This document shows positions 47,517 through 59,098 of a stretch of 64,000 bases of DNA, piece by piece. The notes under the pieces were generated by a model. The model was given only the letters and a program-made list of their open reading frames with translations, was not told the DNA's origin and made no database searches. The stretch spans positions 857,005 to 921,004 of the forward strand of contig JPHH03000008.1 of NCBI GenBank assembly GCA_000750105.3, read 5' to 3'. Each line of letters begins with the position of its first letter. Positions within the stretch are counted from its first letter, which is position 1. Source of the stretch: Tolypocladium sp. Sup5 PDA-1. Taxonomy: Eukaryota; Ascomycota; Sordariomycetes; Hypocreales; Ophiocordycipitaceae. The position numbers and the translations under genes were made by a program.

Positions 47517-49581
47517 TCACACAGCAGGCCACCGGATTCGGAGGTTGTCGGCCCAGCGCTGGTACAGAACATCGGACAGCTGCTTGCAGTGCTCCATCCC
47601 AACCCGTGCCTCGCGGCCCGGGTACTTCTCTTCAAGGAGAGCCGCCTTCTCTCTATCGTTGTCTTTTTCGTTCAGCTTGGAAGCTGGAGAGTCGACCTGG
47701 CGGCGGCGGTGGCTCTTCAGGTGAGGGTTGTTCGAGCTGAGTATTAACTTGGTGGGGCTGCTGCCAGCGGACGTCGCAGAGCTCTTAACTATGACCGTTC
47801 CCTGGGGAGTGCCATCATCGGGTATCTTTTGGAGAGGCTGACGCAGCAGAGCTGCATTGAGTTTGTTGTCTTGAGACATGGAAGCCACCAGGTTGCCCAT
47901 AAGATGATACGCGCCTTCAGGATCGACGGCATCCAAGGCCGCAAAAGCGTCTGATAGCTTGGCCAACGCCTCTCGCTTCTGCATGGCAGAAGTCTGGGCA
48001 TGTAGCTCGGCCAGAGTAGGCTCTACGGCCTTGTTGTAAAGTCGACGTCCAAGGATTGCCTCCTTCCCGTATGGCTCCACTGGGGCAGCCATGGGAGGTG
48101 GCAGATTCTCGTCGCAAAAGACATCGTCGGGCGACGAGGGCCGGCCAGACTGACCAGAGGTGGAACTGTCCGATGGGACTCTTCGGAAGAGACGCATAGT
48201 GGAACCGGAATTGCCAAAGGACATGTCGGGCTGAAGCGGCTTCTTTGGAGCCAGGGACGGACGCGGCGATCCATTGGAACGGATAGACGAGGAGTGTGCG
48301 AGGGATGGGGTGCGACGCACAGTCGACCTGCGAACTGTTCCGACCGCGGGAGACGAAAGGCCTAGGGGGCCCTCGCTGAGATCGAGTTTGCGTAGTCCCT
48401 CTTCTGCTGCGAGCATTGACGATGGTTTCCTGTGTCTCATCGTTGGTCTCCGGGGCGGCGCAATCGACTTCACAGTATCAAATACCCACTCTTGTTCCTC
48501 GTCTCTGGGGGTAATAGTTTGCAACGTCTCCTGGTAGTAGATTGGGTGTCTCTGGCGATTCTGGTTTGCATCCCACATTTGCCGTCGGGCAGTGAGCTCC
48601 TGCAGGGCCTCGACTTTGCCGGCATTGCGGATGAAGCGATGCCTTAGCAGGTCCTGGGCAGATGGACGGCGTTCATAGTCCTTGGTAAGGCACTGGGAGA
48701 TGAAATCCTTGAAGTCTCTGCTGAAGTCTCCTTCGAGCCTTGGGGGAGGGTTCTTGGGGATGTGGAAAAGAACCTTCATGGGGTGGATGTGGCACAGAGG
48801 CGGCTCGCCGTTGGCCATCTCCATTGCGGTGATGCCGAGAGACCAGATGTCAGCCTTGAAGCTATAGCCGTCCTGCTGGATGACTTCCGGGGCCATCCAG
48901 AAGGGCGTGCCGACAAAGGTGTTTCTCTGGGACTTGATGTTTGTCAACTGTGCAGCGACGCCAAAGTCTGCAAGCTTGACCTTGCCGGTCTCAGAGAGCA
49001 GGACGTTTGCCGCCTTGATATCTCGGTGGATCTTGCCCTCGCTGTGGAGGTACTGGATGCCCAAGAGCAGCTCGCGACAGACAATGGCGATGTGCGTCTC
49101 GCTGAAGTTGGCCGGTTTCAGCTGTGGCCGGTCAGCTCGGGCTCGTTGCGATTGGGGACAAGAACGGGTCATACCAGGTCCAAGCAGGAACCGCCGCCCA
49201 GGTACTCCATGACGATCCATAGCTTGTGCCCTCGAAGGAACGAGGCTTTGTATTGGGTGACGAAGGGACTGGCGCACGTGCTCAAGACGGCGATCTCGGC
49301 TTGGATCTCTTCTATGTCATCTTCGCTGGACTCGAGGTCGATCTGCAAGTTGTGCGTTAGAGCTTGCTCGAGTTGATGGGTAAGATGGCGGGTGGAACAT
49401 ACGTGCTTTATGGCAACCGTCTCACCCGTGGCCTTTTCGATGCCCTTGTAGACAACTCCGAAGCTGCCCCCTGTGTCGCGTGCGTCAGCGTGAATTGGAT
49501 ATGGACGAGATGAAAGAAGAAGAACTTACGGCCAAGTTCCTCCAGCACCTGGTAGTGCTCTGCGACGCCCTCGGTGGCCAT
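47517..49581 (-). CDS. STE20-like serine/threonine protein kinase, GCKIII (SPS1/MST) type
   Basis: Four exons (49581-49530, 49470-49403, 49342-49175, 49121-47517) give 630 aa. The kinase domain starts almost at the N-terminus (EELGRGSFGVVYKG). It has VAIK (K39), HRDIKAANVLL (HRD 128-130), DFG (148-150) and FVGTPFWMAPEV, the STE20-group activation segment. After the domain come Ser/Pro-rich sequence and a conserved C-terminal block (LLEEKYPGREARVGMEHCKQL, then WADNLRIRW) typical of fungal Sps1/SepL/MST-1-like kinases. Relatives regulate septation, polarity or spore-wall formation. Which of the fungal GCK subfamilies (SepL/SID-1, MST-1, Kic1/POD-6) this is cannot be settled by eye. It is divergent from the cytokinesis gene CYK3, which is suggestive but not proof of shared regulation. 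Confidence 0.93.
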
Positions 49582-50886
49582 GTTGTCTCGACGTCAGGCA
49601 ACGCCCAGCTTCGGATGCGGTAGGTACCGACACAGGCTGGGAACGACCTCCTTGGGACGACGTGAAGGTGAACGCGGCGTCGCAGCACAGAACAAGCACC
49701 CGCAGTGTCGCAAGGGAGTCGATGAAGAGGAACCGGGCAATCGAAGGGCGAGTATGGCTGCGCAAGGGCGGTCGGTGTGGTTTATTAGGTCGCTGTCGCC
49801 CAGCCCAGCCCAGTCGGTTTAATGAGCAGCCGTTGTCTGGGACAGCGGAGCTGGGGGGAGCTCGGGCCCGTTTTGTTTACTATTTTCCGCTTCGGGATAG
49901 CTGTGACCAGGAGCCGCCGTCAGCGGGGTTCGATTGGGGCGCGGGATACGACCAGAGCGCAATGTCGATGGGCCTTTGTCTTGCTCCCTGCATCGTGAGG
50001 TGGTTTGCGGTGGTGTTGAGGAGGCAGAGGAGAGGGAATGCCCATCGTCGCGCGCAGTGTGCCGTACATAAGGTATGGAATAGGTTGGAACTCTCACCTC
50101 GAGCGAAGTGTGTGCATGCCTCACTTGAGCGGCTGCTCGCGCGGGAGCGTTGGAACGAAGCGCTGCGGTGCACTGCAGATAGCGCACGCCAGCGGTCGCC
50201 ATGGCGGCCCTGGCGCAACCCTCGGCGTGCGCGAATCGAACTGTGCTGGCGATCCGACCCGCCATTGGCTCCAGCGGCCTTCCAGGGGAGTGCGGGCTGC
50301 GCTAGCGGGCCAGGGCGGTCTCAGCCGGCCCCAGCGCCAACGGCTGTTGCGCTGAGCACAGGGGGGGCGTGGGCTGCTGTTGTCGTGGCAACCGATCGAG
50401 TGCCCCTCTGTTGTTTAAGCTTCCCCTGCCTTGTCGTGGCCCGCCCCCCATCCCCAACCCGACAAGGCTCCCAAGCTCCAGCGACTGCGGAGAGGCTGGC
50501 GAGAACGACGGTGTTGTCACCATCATCTCGTGCACAGAGACATTGTGCTTCGTCTGTTCCTCCATTCCTCTGCTCCGTCACTGTTGGTCCTGGCGAGCCT
50601 TCCCCCGAGCACAGTGTACATCGCTGCAACATGCGTTCTTGAGTTGCCTCATCATTTGCGAGCATCACCACGGCCAACCGCGTCCGATGACATCTCGGCC
50701 GAGCTATACCTTACTTGTATACTCCTCGCCGCTTCACCGCTCGCTCACCGTGGACGCGCACATTTTCCTTTCGCGTCCCATCTTCCACGCACAGGTGGAC
50801 GCGAAAGCAGTATTTGCAGAACCGCCACATCCTCGCGACTCAGCAGGTATCAACTTTAACCCTGCGCGACAGCACAATCTTCCGCC
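49582..50886. promoter_or_regulatory. Divergent region kinase/CYK3
   Basis: 1.3 kb between divergent starts. Open frames on the plus strand (for example 49662-50642) are compositionally driven and match nothing I recognise. The 250 bases before CYK3 are a plausible leader. Confidence 0.45.
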
Positions 50887-53800
50887 ATGGTGCCAGCTCC
50901 GCTGCCGCTGCCCACGCGGTTCCCGTGCTGGTGCAGAGCAGTTTACTCGTGGGGAGGAGAGGTAAGGGCAAACATTTCGTTGCAAACCCCCCCCGAGCAC
51001 TGATCGCTGACCGCACCTAACAGTCCAAACGCGATCTCGGCTTCATCGAAGGTGATCTGATCGAGTGCTTGAATGCTGGTGACGGTTCGTGGTGGGTTGG
51101 CCGCCTGTATCGAGATCGAAGAACAGTCGGCTCGTTTCCGTCCAACTTCGTCGAAGTCCTCCCTGAAGAGTTCCGTCCCACGACGCGATCCGTGAGCCCT
51201 TTGCCTGGCAGCAACACACCGAGCCCCAAGAACATGCCGTCCAAGTCCAAAACCTTTCGCAAGCCCTTCGAGGCATACGCCAAGGCACCGCATTACACCA
51301 GCGCGAAGCAGCCCGAGACGTTTAAAGAGGCGCCGAAATCCCGCGTGAGGGAAAACTCGATCGCTTCTCCCTCGAAGAGCGCTTCCCCTTCGAAGAGCGT
51401 GCACGACCACATTCAGCGTGTGCCGTCACCACCGCAGGTCCATGGCTATGGGTCAAGAGCACCGTCGCCTGCGCCGCCTATGAGCCGTGTACCTAGTCAC
51501 CGGGCAGCTTTAGAGAGAGGAGACTCCCCGCCTCCGCCTGCTCCACCGCCTCATCGCCATGTTGCCCAAAATGGCTCGCGCGATATGCAACAAGGCTATC
51601 ATGACATGTCCCGGCACGGATCCAACGCGTCCCATAACCATAATGGCTCGCGCGACATGCAACAAGGCTACCATGATGTGTCCCGGCACGGATCAAACGC
51701 GTCCCATAACCATTATCGGCAAGGATCAAACAACTCGCGCCATAGTCTACACGATTTGTCAAGGCAAGCGTCGTATACAGCATACGACGACAAACCGCGC
51801 GAGTATCGTCCTTACACTCCCCGTGCGCTATCGCCCCAGCCGCCCTCTCCAGACGAGAACCACATGACGCCGTCACCGCTGCGAGAGGCCATGGACGGAG
51901 TCATGGAGCAGCTAGGTCAGTTGGAAGGTCTGGGAGGATCTTGGGACACCGAGGCCCCAGAGCCGCCTCTCGACCCTTGGGCGCCCGAGTCGTTCGACAT
52001 GGGATCGCCTCGAACCGAACGGAAGAGGCCTGGCCTCACGCGGCCGCTAACCTCGATGGGCATCGCACATCACGACGAGGGATATGAGACTTGGAGCGGC
52101 GAGTCTTCTCAAGGTACATCGTACCAACACGGGCATCGTGACCAGGTCAACGAGCTCCCTCAGCTGAGCAACTACGTTGAGCGGATGGAAAAGCAATTCC
52201 GAAAGATGCACCAGCATAGCGTGAGCATGCCGGCGGGAGACTTAGACGACATGCCACCGCCACCGCCGCCGAAGGGCCAGCAGTACGATCGACCCAAGAC
52301 TTCGTCTGGCGAATCTGTCCTGCCGGAGTTGAAATTGAGAACGCGAAAGTCGGCCTACGAAATCAGCCAGGGCGTTAGCAGAACATATACCACCAAGACC
52401 AATGCCACAAATGCCTCAATCGGAAACCAGAGCAACACCAGCTCCTCGACGCAAAGCAGCGGTAGGACTCTATGGAGCGGACAATCAGCCAGTGGATTCA
52501 GTTCGACGAGTGCAGGAAGCCTTGCTCGCACGAGCCAGCGCGCTCAGAGCGCTCTTGGTATGCGCGAGAGTGACATTGAACGGCCAGAGACGCCGTTCAC
52601 GGGCGTCACCTACCACAGCAGCCATGCCAGCAACGTGGGCGGCCCTGCGCGACCAGCATCTCAAGCCGGGTTCCAGGACGACTTGACTGTGGGACTGGGC
52701 GGCCTTGTGCACCCCAAGGCACCAAAACGAAACATTTTCAAGAAGATCTTCGAGTCTGCCAAAACTGGCGTTGCCAGCAATCGCAATAGTATCGCTGCTG
52801 GATCCGGTTCCGGCATAGCGCCTGCCAGATCTTCACCGTTCACTCGGTCGCTTGCTCAAGGCGCTTCTCCAATGTCGTCGAGCATGGTGGCAATAAGCGG
52901 CCCCCCTTCTGGGCGTGATACTGCCCGAGAGATCGGCATGGGTACTGGTGTCGATTGGGTACAAGTTCGACGGGATGTCAATCGGTCGAATTCGCTGAGC
53001 AAGATTGAGCGAAACGAACGGAGGGATCGCTGTCAGATGATGGACCATCCTGCCCTCAACCCCGTGGACGAATTGTACGAAGGCATCGAAGGTGATGAAG
53101 GTGCGAACGGAATGCCAGTTGCCGACCCCTTGAATTATCTAGCCATCAACCTGAGCCAGGTCGACAAGAACTCGCGCTTCATCAGCGAGCCGCCACCAAT
53201 GACAACGGCGATAACTCTGGCGACAACATATGTCTGTCGCCCCTATCGAAGTGACGTGCAGCGACTGCGCGCTATATTCACCTGGGTCGCGGAGAAGATC
53301 TGTTGGGAAGAGGACTTTGAGGGAGAGATTGACACCCGACGGGTGATTCAAACAAAGCGCGGTTGCGCCGAGGAGTACGCAGTTCTGGTGATGGAGATGT
53401 GTACAGCCGTCGGGCTCCAGTGTGAGGTGGTACGGGGGTATCTAAAGACTCCAGGTGACGTGCCAGATCTCAACATGGTGCCCCGGTCGAACCACTGGTG
53501 GAACGCCGTCATTGTCGACAACGAATGGCGCATAATGGACTGCTGCCTGGCGAGCCCATCAAATCCGAAGCGTGGCCGTTACTCGAGCGCGAATGGTCCG
53601 ACGGCGGACTCGTGGTGGTTCCTGGCTAGACCAACGGAGGTTTGCTGGACGCATGTTCCTGAGCATCACGACCAACAGCACATTGTGCCACCAGTGGCGC
53701 ACGAAACGCTGCTGAATTTGCCATGCACCTGTCCGGTCTTCTTCCGCAACGGAATTGAGATGGTCGACTACGACACGTCTTCGACCAGGATCGAGGATTT

Positions 53801-54641
53801 GGAAATGGTGCACATCAAGTTCAACGTACCCGCAGATGTCGAGATCGCAGCCGAGGTGGAGGCCCGTGCCTACTCGAGGGACATGGATGGAGATGTGTTT
53901 GAGAGCGGTGACGTGGTCAAGAAGAGAGCATTGGCCCAGGCCGAATGGTTCAACGGCGTCAAACGATATACGGTAAAGGCGCTGCTGCCAGGAGACGAGG
54001 GCCAGGGGACGTTGAAGATCTATGCTGGGAAGAGAGGGCTGATGCACAGCATCAAGGACATACCGCACCCGCTTGCCTTTGCGTTGCCCATCGTCCACAC
54101 TGGGGAGAACCCCCCGTACGAGTTTGTGACGCGACACCCGACGCCTCACGCGCAACGGAACGACATTTACGTCGTCCAGCCGCAGTGCCAACGTCTGGCG
54201 CTCAACAACACGTTCGTGTTCGCCATCAGACAACACCCCAGCTCGCTCTCCAGCGGACCACACTCGGCTCTGACGCCGTCGTCGAATCCGGCAGCGACGA
54301 GTCCCGTTCCGTTCGCACGACCCAGCTCGGCCATGAGTATGAACGCCTTTAGTGTCAGCGGCTCAAACCCAAGCTCGGCCAGCGGGACGGTTGCGGGAAA
54401 GAAGCCAGCCAAGCTGGCCATTCAAACGCCTGGCGGGAAGATTCTCCGTCTTATGAGGAAGGAGGAGCGCCGAGGGATCAGCGTCGGGGGCAAAGGCCTC
54501 AACATTGACGAGGACATAAGTGACGGTGGTACGTGGGAGACCATCATCAAGTGTTCGGAGAGAGGCCTCTGGCGGGGCCTGGTATTGGCAGACCGCACCG
54601 CGCGATGGTGCGTATTTGCCGAATGGGTATGCGTTGGATGA
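50887..54641 (+). CDS. CYK3: Cytokinesis protein CYK3 (SH3 and transglutaminase-like domains)
   Basis: Two exons (50887-50961, 51024-54641; intron 50962-51023) give 1230 aa. The start MVPAPLPLPTRFPCWCRAVY and the junction (YSWGGESKRDLGFIEGDLIE) build an N-terminal SH3 domain ending GSFPSNFVEVL. A long disordered Pro/Ser/Gln-rich middle includes two 24-residue tandem repeats (residues 208-255). The transglutaminase-like domain follows (AIFTWVAEKICWEEDFEG, KRGCAEEYAVLVMEMC, VPRSNHWWNAVIVDNEWRIM). The C-terminal block ends GGTWETIIKCSERGLW. In yeast, Cyk3 moves to the bud neck, activates chitin synthase 2 with Inn1 and promotes primary septum formation. The domain is thought to be non-catalytic in yeast; here C (in RGCAEEY), H (in NHWWN) and D (in IVDNEWRIMD) look present, so activity is not excluded. 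Confidence 0.92.
51570..51713 (+). repeat. 72-bp direct tandem repeat (two units) within CYK3
   Basis: Units 51570-51641 and 51642-51713 encode NGSRDMQQGYHDMSRHGSNA... and the same with one Met-to-Val change, each 24 residues. The reading frame is kept. Confidence 0.93.
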
Positions 54642-55347
54642 AGGGAAAGGGGAAAGGGGAAGGGGAATTGCCTGGCCTTTTTCGTGCCAATCAACGGAAC
54701 GGGTACATACGGGGCTGGTATAGAGGACGGGCCTGGCGTTGCACGCGCGTGGATGCGCATTATTATACCAGAGACGGGGCTTGCATGTATGCTGCGGCGT
54801 TGGGGATCTGTTTTGTAGCGAATGGCTGTCATTTGGCTGCGGGCTGCAAGATATTACAGGTCAAAGGTGTTTGGACGAGTCGTTGTAAAAATCACATAAG
54901 AGTTAGCGTCGCTGCTGCGGGAGATGATGCTTGAATGGACGAGTAAACTGGCAAGTATACGAAGTAGAGTCAACTTGCAAGTCAATCTGAATCTGATGTT
55001 GCATCGAAAGCGGCGGCTCCGGTGGAGAGGCGCGCGGCTGGTCCATGTGATGTCTTGGGACGGCGGGCGTGGCTGCATTAGAAGCTGCTAACCCCTGTAG
55101 GGATAGACTGTCGGTGGACATCGAACCGCCATCCCAGGTTCCCAACTTCTTCCTCCTCCCCCCGCGACACGACCGACACGAGACGCAGCTGCGCGCGCCA
55201 ATGCCCGACGACTCGACCGCGACCACGGCAGCGACGACACCGACACCGACGGCGCGGGCCATGGAAGCATGAGCGAGCCCCCGTCGCGTTCTGACCCCCT
55301 CCAGCTTCGCGCAGCGGCCGCGAGCGTCTGATGCGGAGAAGGGTGAC
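54642..55347. other. CYK3-MAU2 intergenic region
   Basis: About 700 bp between tandem plus-strand genes: the CYK3 3' region and the MAU2 promoter and leader. No gene is recognised. Confidence 0.5.
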
Positions 55348-55625
55348 ATGAGCTATCGAGGCACGCTGCCCTCGGGGCAGGCGGCCTTTCCGGGCCAGCA
55401 GGACCACCTGTACGGTGCCCAGGCCGGCTATCAGGGCCAGCAGCAGCAGCAGCAGCAGCAGCATGTTCAGCAGCAGGACCAGGCGCAGCAGCAGCAGCAG
55501 CATGACCTGTACGCGAACGGCGCCGGCGGCGGACACGAGCAGTTCTTCGCGGCACAGCCGGTCCAGCAGCACCAGCAGCACCAGCAAGGGCAGCAGTACA
55601 TGCACGCGAACCAGTATCAGATATC

Positions 55626-55663
<38 letters not shown>

Positions 55664-58600
55664 TTCAACTCGAACAGCAGCGGCTATTGGCGGCGCGGTA
55701 TGGCATCGGGCTGAACGGGTTCCAGGGCTTCGACGCGGGAAGCGCGAGGTTTGCGCCGATGCCCCAGCAGCCGCGTTATAACAATGCCATGCCGCAGCAG
55801 ATGCACTATCACCAGCAGTCGTTTATGCCCTCGGGCGTGATGCCGCCGTCGCAGCAGGCTCTTCAGCCGCCGCCGCCGATGCGACCGATGCAGCAGCAGC
55901 AACCACAGCAGCAGCAGCAGATGTACCAGAGCCCTGTACCGTCTCCCCAGCTTCACCACCAGCCCTCACCTCAACTCCACCACAAACCCTCACCTCAGCC
56001 CCGACCGTCTTCAGCGCGACCGCAGCAGCAGCCGCGCCCCCGGCCTCAGCAACAAGCAAAACCGCACGCACAGTACCAATCCCCGACGCCGCCGCAGCAT
56101 CAGCAGCTGCGGCAGGCACCCGCACCACAACCACAACCACAACCACAACCACAAATTCCGATACCCGAACCTCTGCCGCTGGCACCAGAGCCGCAGCAAA
56201 CAATCCCAGAACCAGAGCCGCCCATACAGGAACCTCAGTACCCTCCAGTGCAAGAAGAGATACACTTTGTGAACCCGCTAGACATTCTCCAGGCGCCGCC
56301 GCCTCGACCCGTAAGCATGGGAAACACGCAGAGCTCGCTCACCCGACCGCCAGACCCAGCGCCGGCAGGGGACACCATTCACGTCAAGCCACTGCTGCCA
56401 AACTCGGTCAAGGCATCTCCTGTCCAAACGCCTACCATGACTAACCCTCCTCCCAAGAAGACAGAGCCGAAGCCCGAAACCATCAGGGTCAAATCCAGCC
56501 CGCATTCTTCCGTCTCAAACTCCCCCGCACTCTCTGCGCGCTCCCCGAGCATCGCAAAGAGGTCTCCTGCGATCCCGCCCAAGCCACGGCCTGTTAACAC
56601 CGGGCCGATCATGGTTGCGATTGCGGAGGAATGTCTCGACAAGGCACGCTCCGCCGTCCACGACGTAGCCATGTTCCTACACCCAGAGAGGGTCGACGAG
56701 TATCAAAAGCTAATAGCCACGAGCTTGTCCTGTTTGGAGTCCACGCTGCAGAATAGCCGATTGTCGCCGAGGGAAGAGGCGCGTGTGCGGTTAAGATACG
56801 CCGCTACTCTGCAGGAAGAGACGGAGAACCTGATGGAGGCAGAGATGGCGTTGGGCAAGGGAATTACCATCTGTGACAAGGTGAGTCACGACACATTCTT
56901 TGCGAGTTCTCTGCTGACAATCTGTAGCACCGATTGATTGATTTGAAATACTGCATGCAATACTTGATGTTGAAGGTGCTCTTCCAGCGGAATCACAAGG
57001 CTGCTCTCAAGGCCGTAGATGGCAACATCTCCGACTGCGAAACGTAAGAACCCCCCCCCCCCAGCTGCCTCAGAACAGGCTATTTGGACCTCGTACTGAC
57101 CAACGCATACAGATTCAAGCACGTTCAGTGGTACTATGCATTCCGGTTACTCAAAGCCACATTCTACATGGAAATGGGCAACGCCTCAGATGCTGGCGCT
57201 CTCGACAACATCCGGGCTGTGCAAAACATCGCCAACACAAGGGGCGACAACGCACTGAGCGTCCTCGCATCAGTGTTGGAGGGCCTTACCCTTCTCAAGA
57301 CCTCCAAAGACGGCAGCATCGAGCGCGTGCAAGCCTGCATCGCCCAAGCCGCCAAGTTCCAATTCGACCCCACGGTCCAGATCATGCAGCTCGACATCCT
57401 GACCCTCCTGCTCGACTTTGCATCGAGCTTGCACCACCAGAGCCCCGACAATACGGCGCAAAAGTTGCGCCTGCTGCAGACGAGGCTGGACGAGTGTGAC
57501 GCGTGGAATAACGTCAAGGCCGAGTTCCTGATCCCGATTAAGAAGCAGCCGTCGAATGCACGGACGGTGAGCGACGATACGGCGGCGATTGTGAGGGCTG
57601 GCGAGGCGGACTCGGCGTTTGACTACATGGTCATGTCGTTTATGACCAAGATGGAGCTGCGTTCGCTGGTGTAAGTCTCGCCTACGGGTCGTCACGATGA
57701 AGGACTTTGATGCTGACGCCTTGCTCCCAGGTTCACTTTTAGCGGCCTTGCCAACTTGCACAAACCGTCGTCGCAGGGCCGTCGGTCGACGGAGTTCTGG
57801 CGCGAGGGAATCAAGATTCTTGATAGCTGTACGTCACTCCACAAGCCCAACCGAATGTTCAAGCCGCATGTCTAACATCTCACAGGGGACAAGTCAACCG
57901 CGGGAATACCATACGGCCCACCCGTCTCGCTGACGATAGCCATCCGCCAACGAACCTGGCGGATCGAGGCGCAGGCCTACCTCAACGTCCTCCTCGGACT
58001 CGTCGCGGCAAGTCACTGTCAGTGGGAAACGGTCAAGCAGATCCTGGCAAAGCTCGGCACACTCGTGACACCGACGACACAACATGCGGTGAGATTGCTC
58101 TCTGTTTATCTAACTGGTGTCTACCACCAAGGCACCGGAGACCTCCAAGGTGCTCTTCGCATCTTCCTCGACAGCTGCTTCGCTGTCCCCCGAGGATCCG
58201 CCGGTATCAAGGCCGGCCAGCGCGAGATCGCCCTGCTCGTCGGACTGAACCGACTGTGGATCATGCAACATCCGTCCTGCCAAAACGACCAGGAGACGCA
58301 TGACCTCATCGAATTACTGCAGCCGTACTGCACAGACCACTGGAACATCGACCTCCGGACCGCCTGGCACAACGTCGCGGCCGCGTTGGAAACCGAACCG
58401 CCCCAGCAGCTCAACCAACAGAAGCAGCACATCCAGGCCGCCATGGCCGGCTCTAAAATCACCAACAACATCCTCGGGGCGGCCGTCACGCTGTGCATAA
58501 TGCGGAGCCGGTTCTTCGAGAACGTGATTGGCGAGCAGGCCCTCAAGAGCGCGCGCGCCGCATCGAAGCAGGCGCAGCGGAGCGGCAACATCCTCTGGCA

Positions 58601-58718
58601 GAGCGTGGCGGACGGGATGCTCGCCCAGTCTTATGAAGTGCAGGGCCAGCGGGACGAGTCGCGACAGGAGTGGGAAAAGGCGACGAAAGAGGCGAGGGAT
58701 GCATTTGCTGGGAGTTGA
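55348..58718 (+). CDS. MAU2: Cohesin loading factor MAU2/SCC4 with Q/P-rich N-terminal extension
   Basis: Five exons (55348-56880, 56928-57043, 57113-57670, 57731-57828, 57886-58718) give 1045 aa. The first ~400 residues are low-complexity: polyQ runs (residues 31-38 and 94-105), then Pro/Gln and PQ repeats. From about residue 410 (GPIMVAIAEECLDKARSAVH) the protein is an all-helical TPR-like solenoid with the cohesin-loader blocks RVRLRYAATLQEETENLMEA, HVQWYYAFRLLKATFYMEMG and SHCQWETVKQILAKL. It ends in a TPR-like helix (GMLAQSYEVQGQRDESRQEW). Scc4/Mau2 binds the N-terminus of Scc2/NIPBL, and the pair loads cohesin onto chromatin. The folded part alone matches the usual length of the family. 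Intron 2 contains a C12 tract just after its donor. Confidence 0.93.
55438..55461 (+). repeat. (CAG)8 tract encoding polyglutamine in MAU2
   Basis: Eight CAG codons, residues 31-38. Further shorter CAG runs follow at 55469-55500. Confidence 0.93.
55630..55662 (+). repeat. (CAG)11 tract encoding polyglutamine in MAU2
   Basis: Eleven uninterrupted CAG codons, preceded by one CAA, encode residues 94-105. A (CCACAA)5 run at 56125-56154 encodes a Pro-Gln repeat further downstream. Confidence 0.95.
57051..57062 (+). repeat. C12 tract in MAU2 intron 2
   Basis: Twelve C residues starting seven bases after the 5' splice site of the 69-nt intron 57044-57112. Confidence 0.93.
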
Positions 58719-59098
58719 TGAAGCACCGCCGCCCTTGCTTGATCTTTGTGTTTTTGGTGAAGTTTTGTAATCGTTTTTATTGTCCCGGGCGAGACCAGGC
58801 GTTATCATGGCCAAATTAAGGGGAGGGGAAACTGGCTGGCTATATCCCTCGAGGTTCGGGCACACATGGGCGCGGTGTATGATACCTGACCATGTACGGT
58901 CACCAACCATGTTTGACTTTTTTTAGGCGTGAATAAATAAGAATTTCACGACCGACCGTCTGTTGACTGAGGTGTGAGACAACTTACTTCGTGCATGGGC
59001 TCTCTGTGGTTTGTTTAGCAAAGCGTGCGGCGTGCTCGCCGTAGTCTGAAGCCGGGATTGCGCTTCAGAAAATCCATCGTTCGGGATTGATGGTAGCC
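58719..59098. other. Convergent 3' region MAU2/HSH49
   Basis: 380 bp between convergent stops. An AATAAATAAG stretch near 58931 could serve as a poly(A) signal for MAU2. No gene is recognised. Confidence 0.45.

Noticed and set aside
49662..50642. A 326-codon plus-strand open frame upstream of CYK3
   Set aside because: It lies in the divergent promoter region, has no recognisable protein features, and frames overlap it on the other strand.
55438..55662. Regular repeats that might suggest a CRISPR or minisatellite array
   Set aside because: They are CAG/CAA glutamine codons in frame within MAU2; there are no spacers, and this is a fungal genome.
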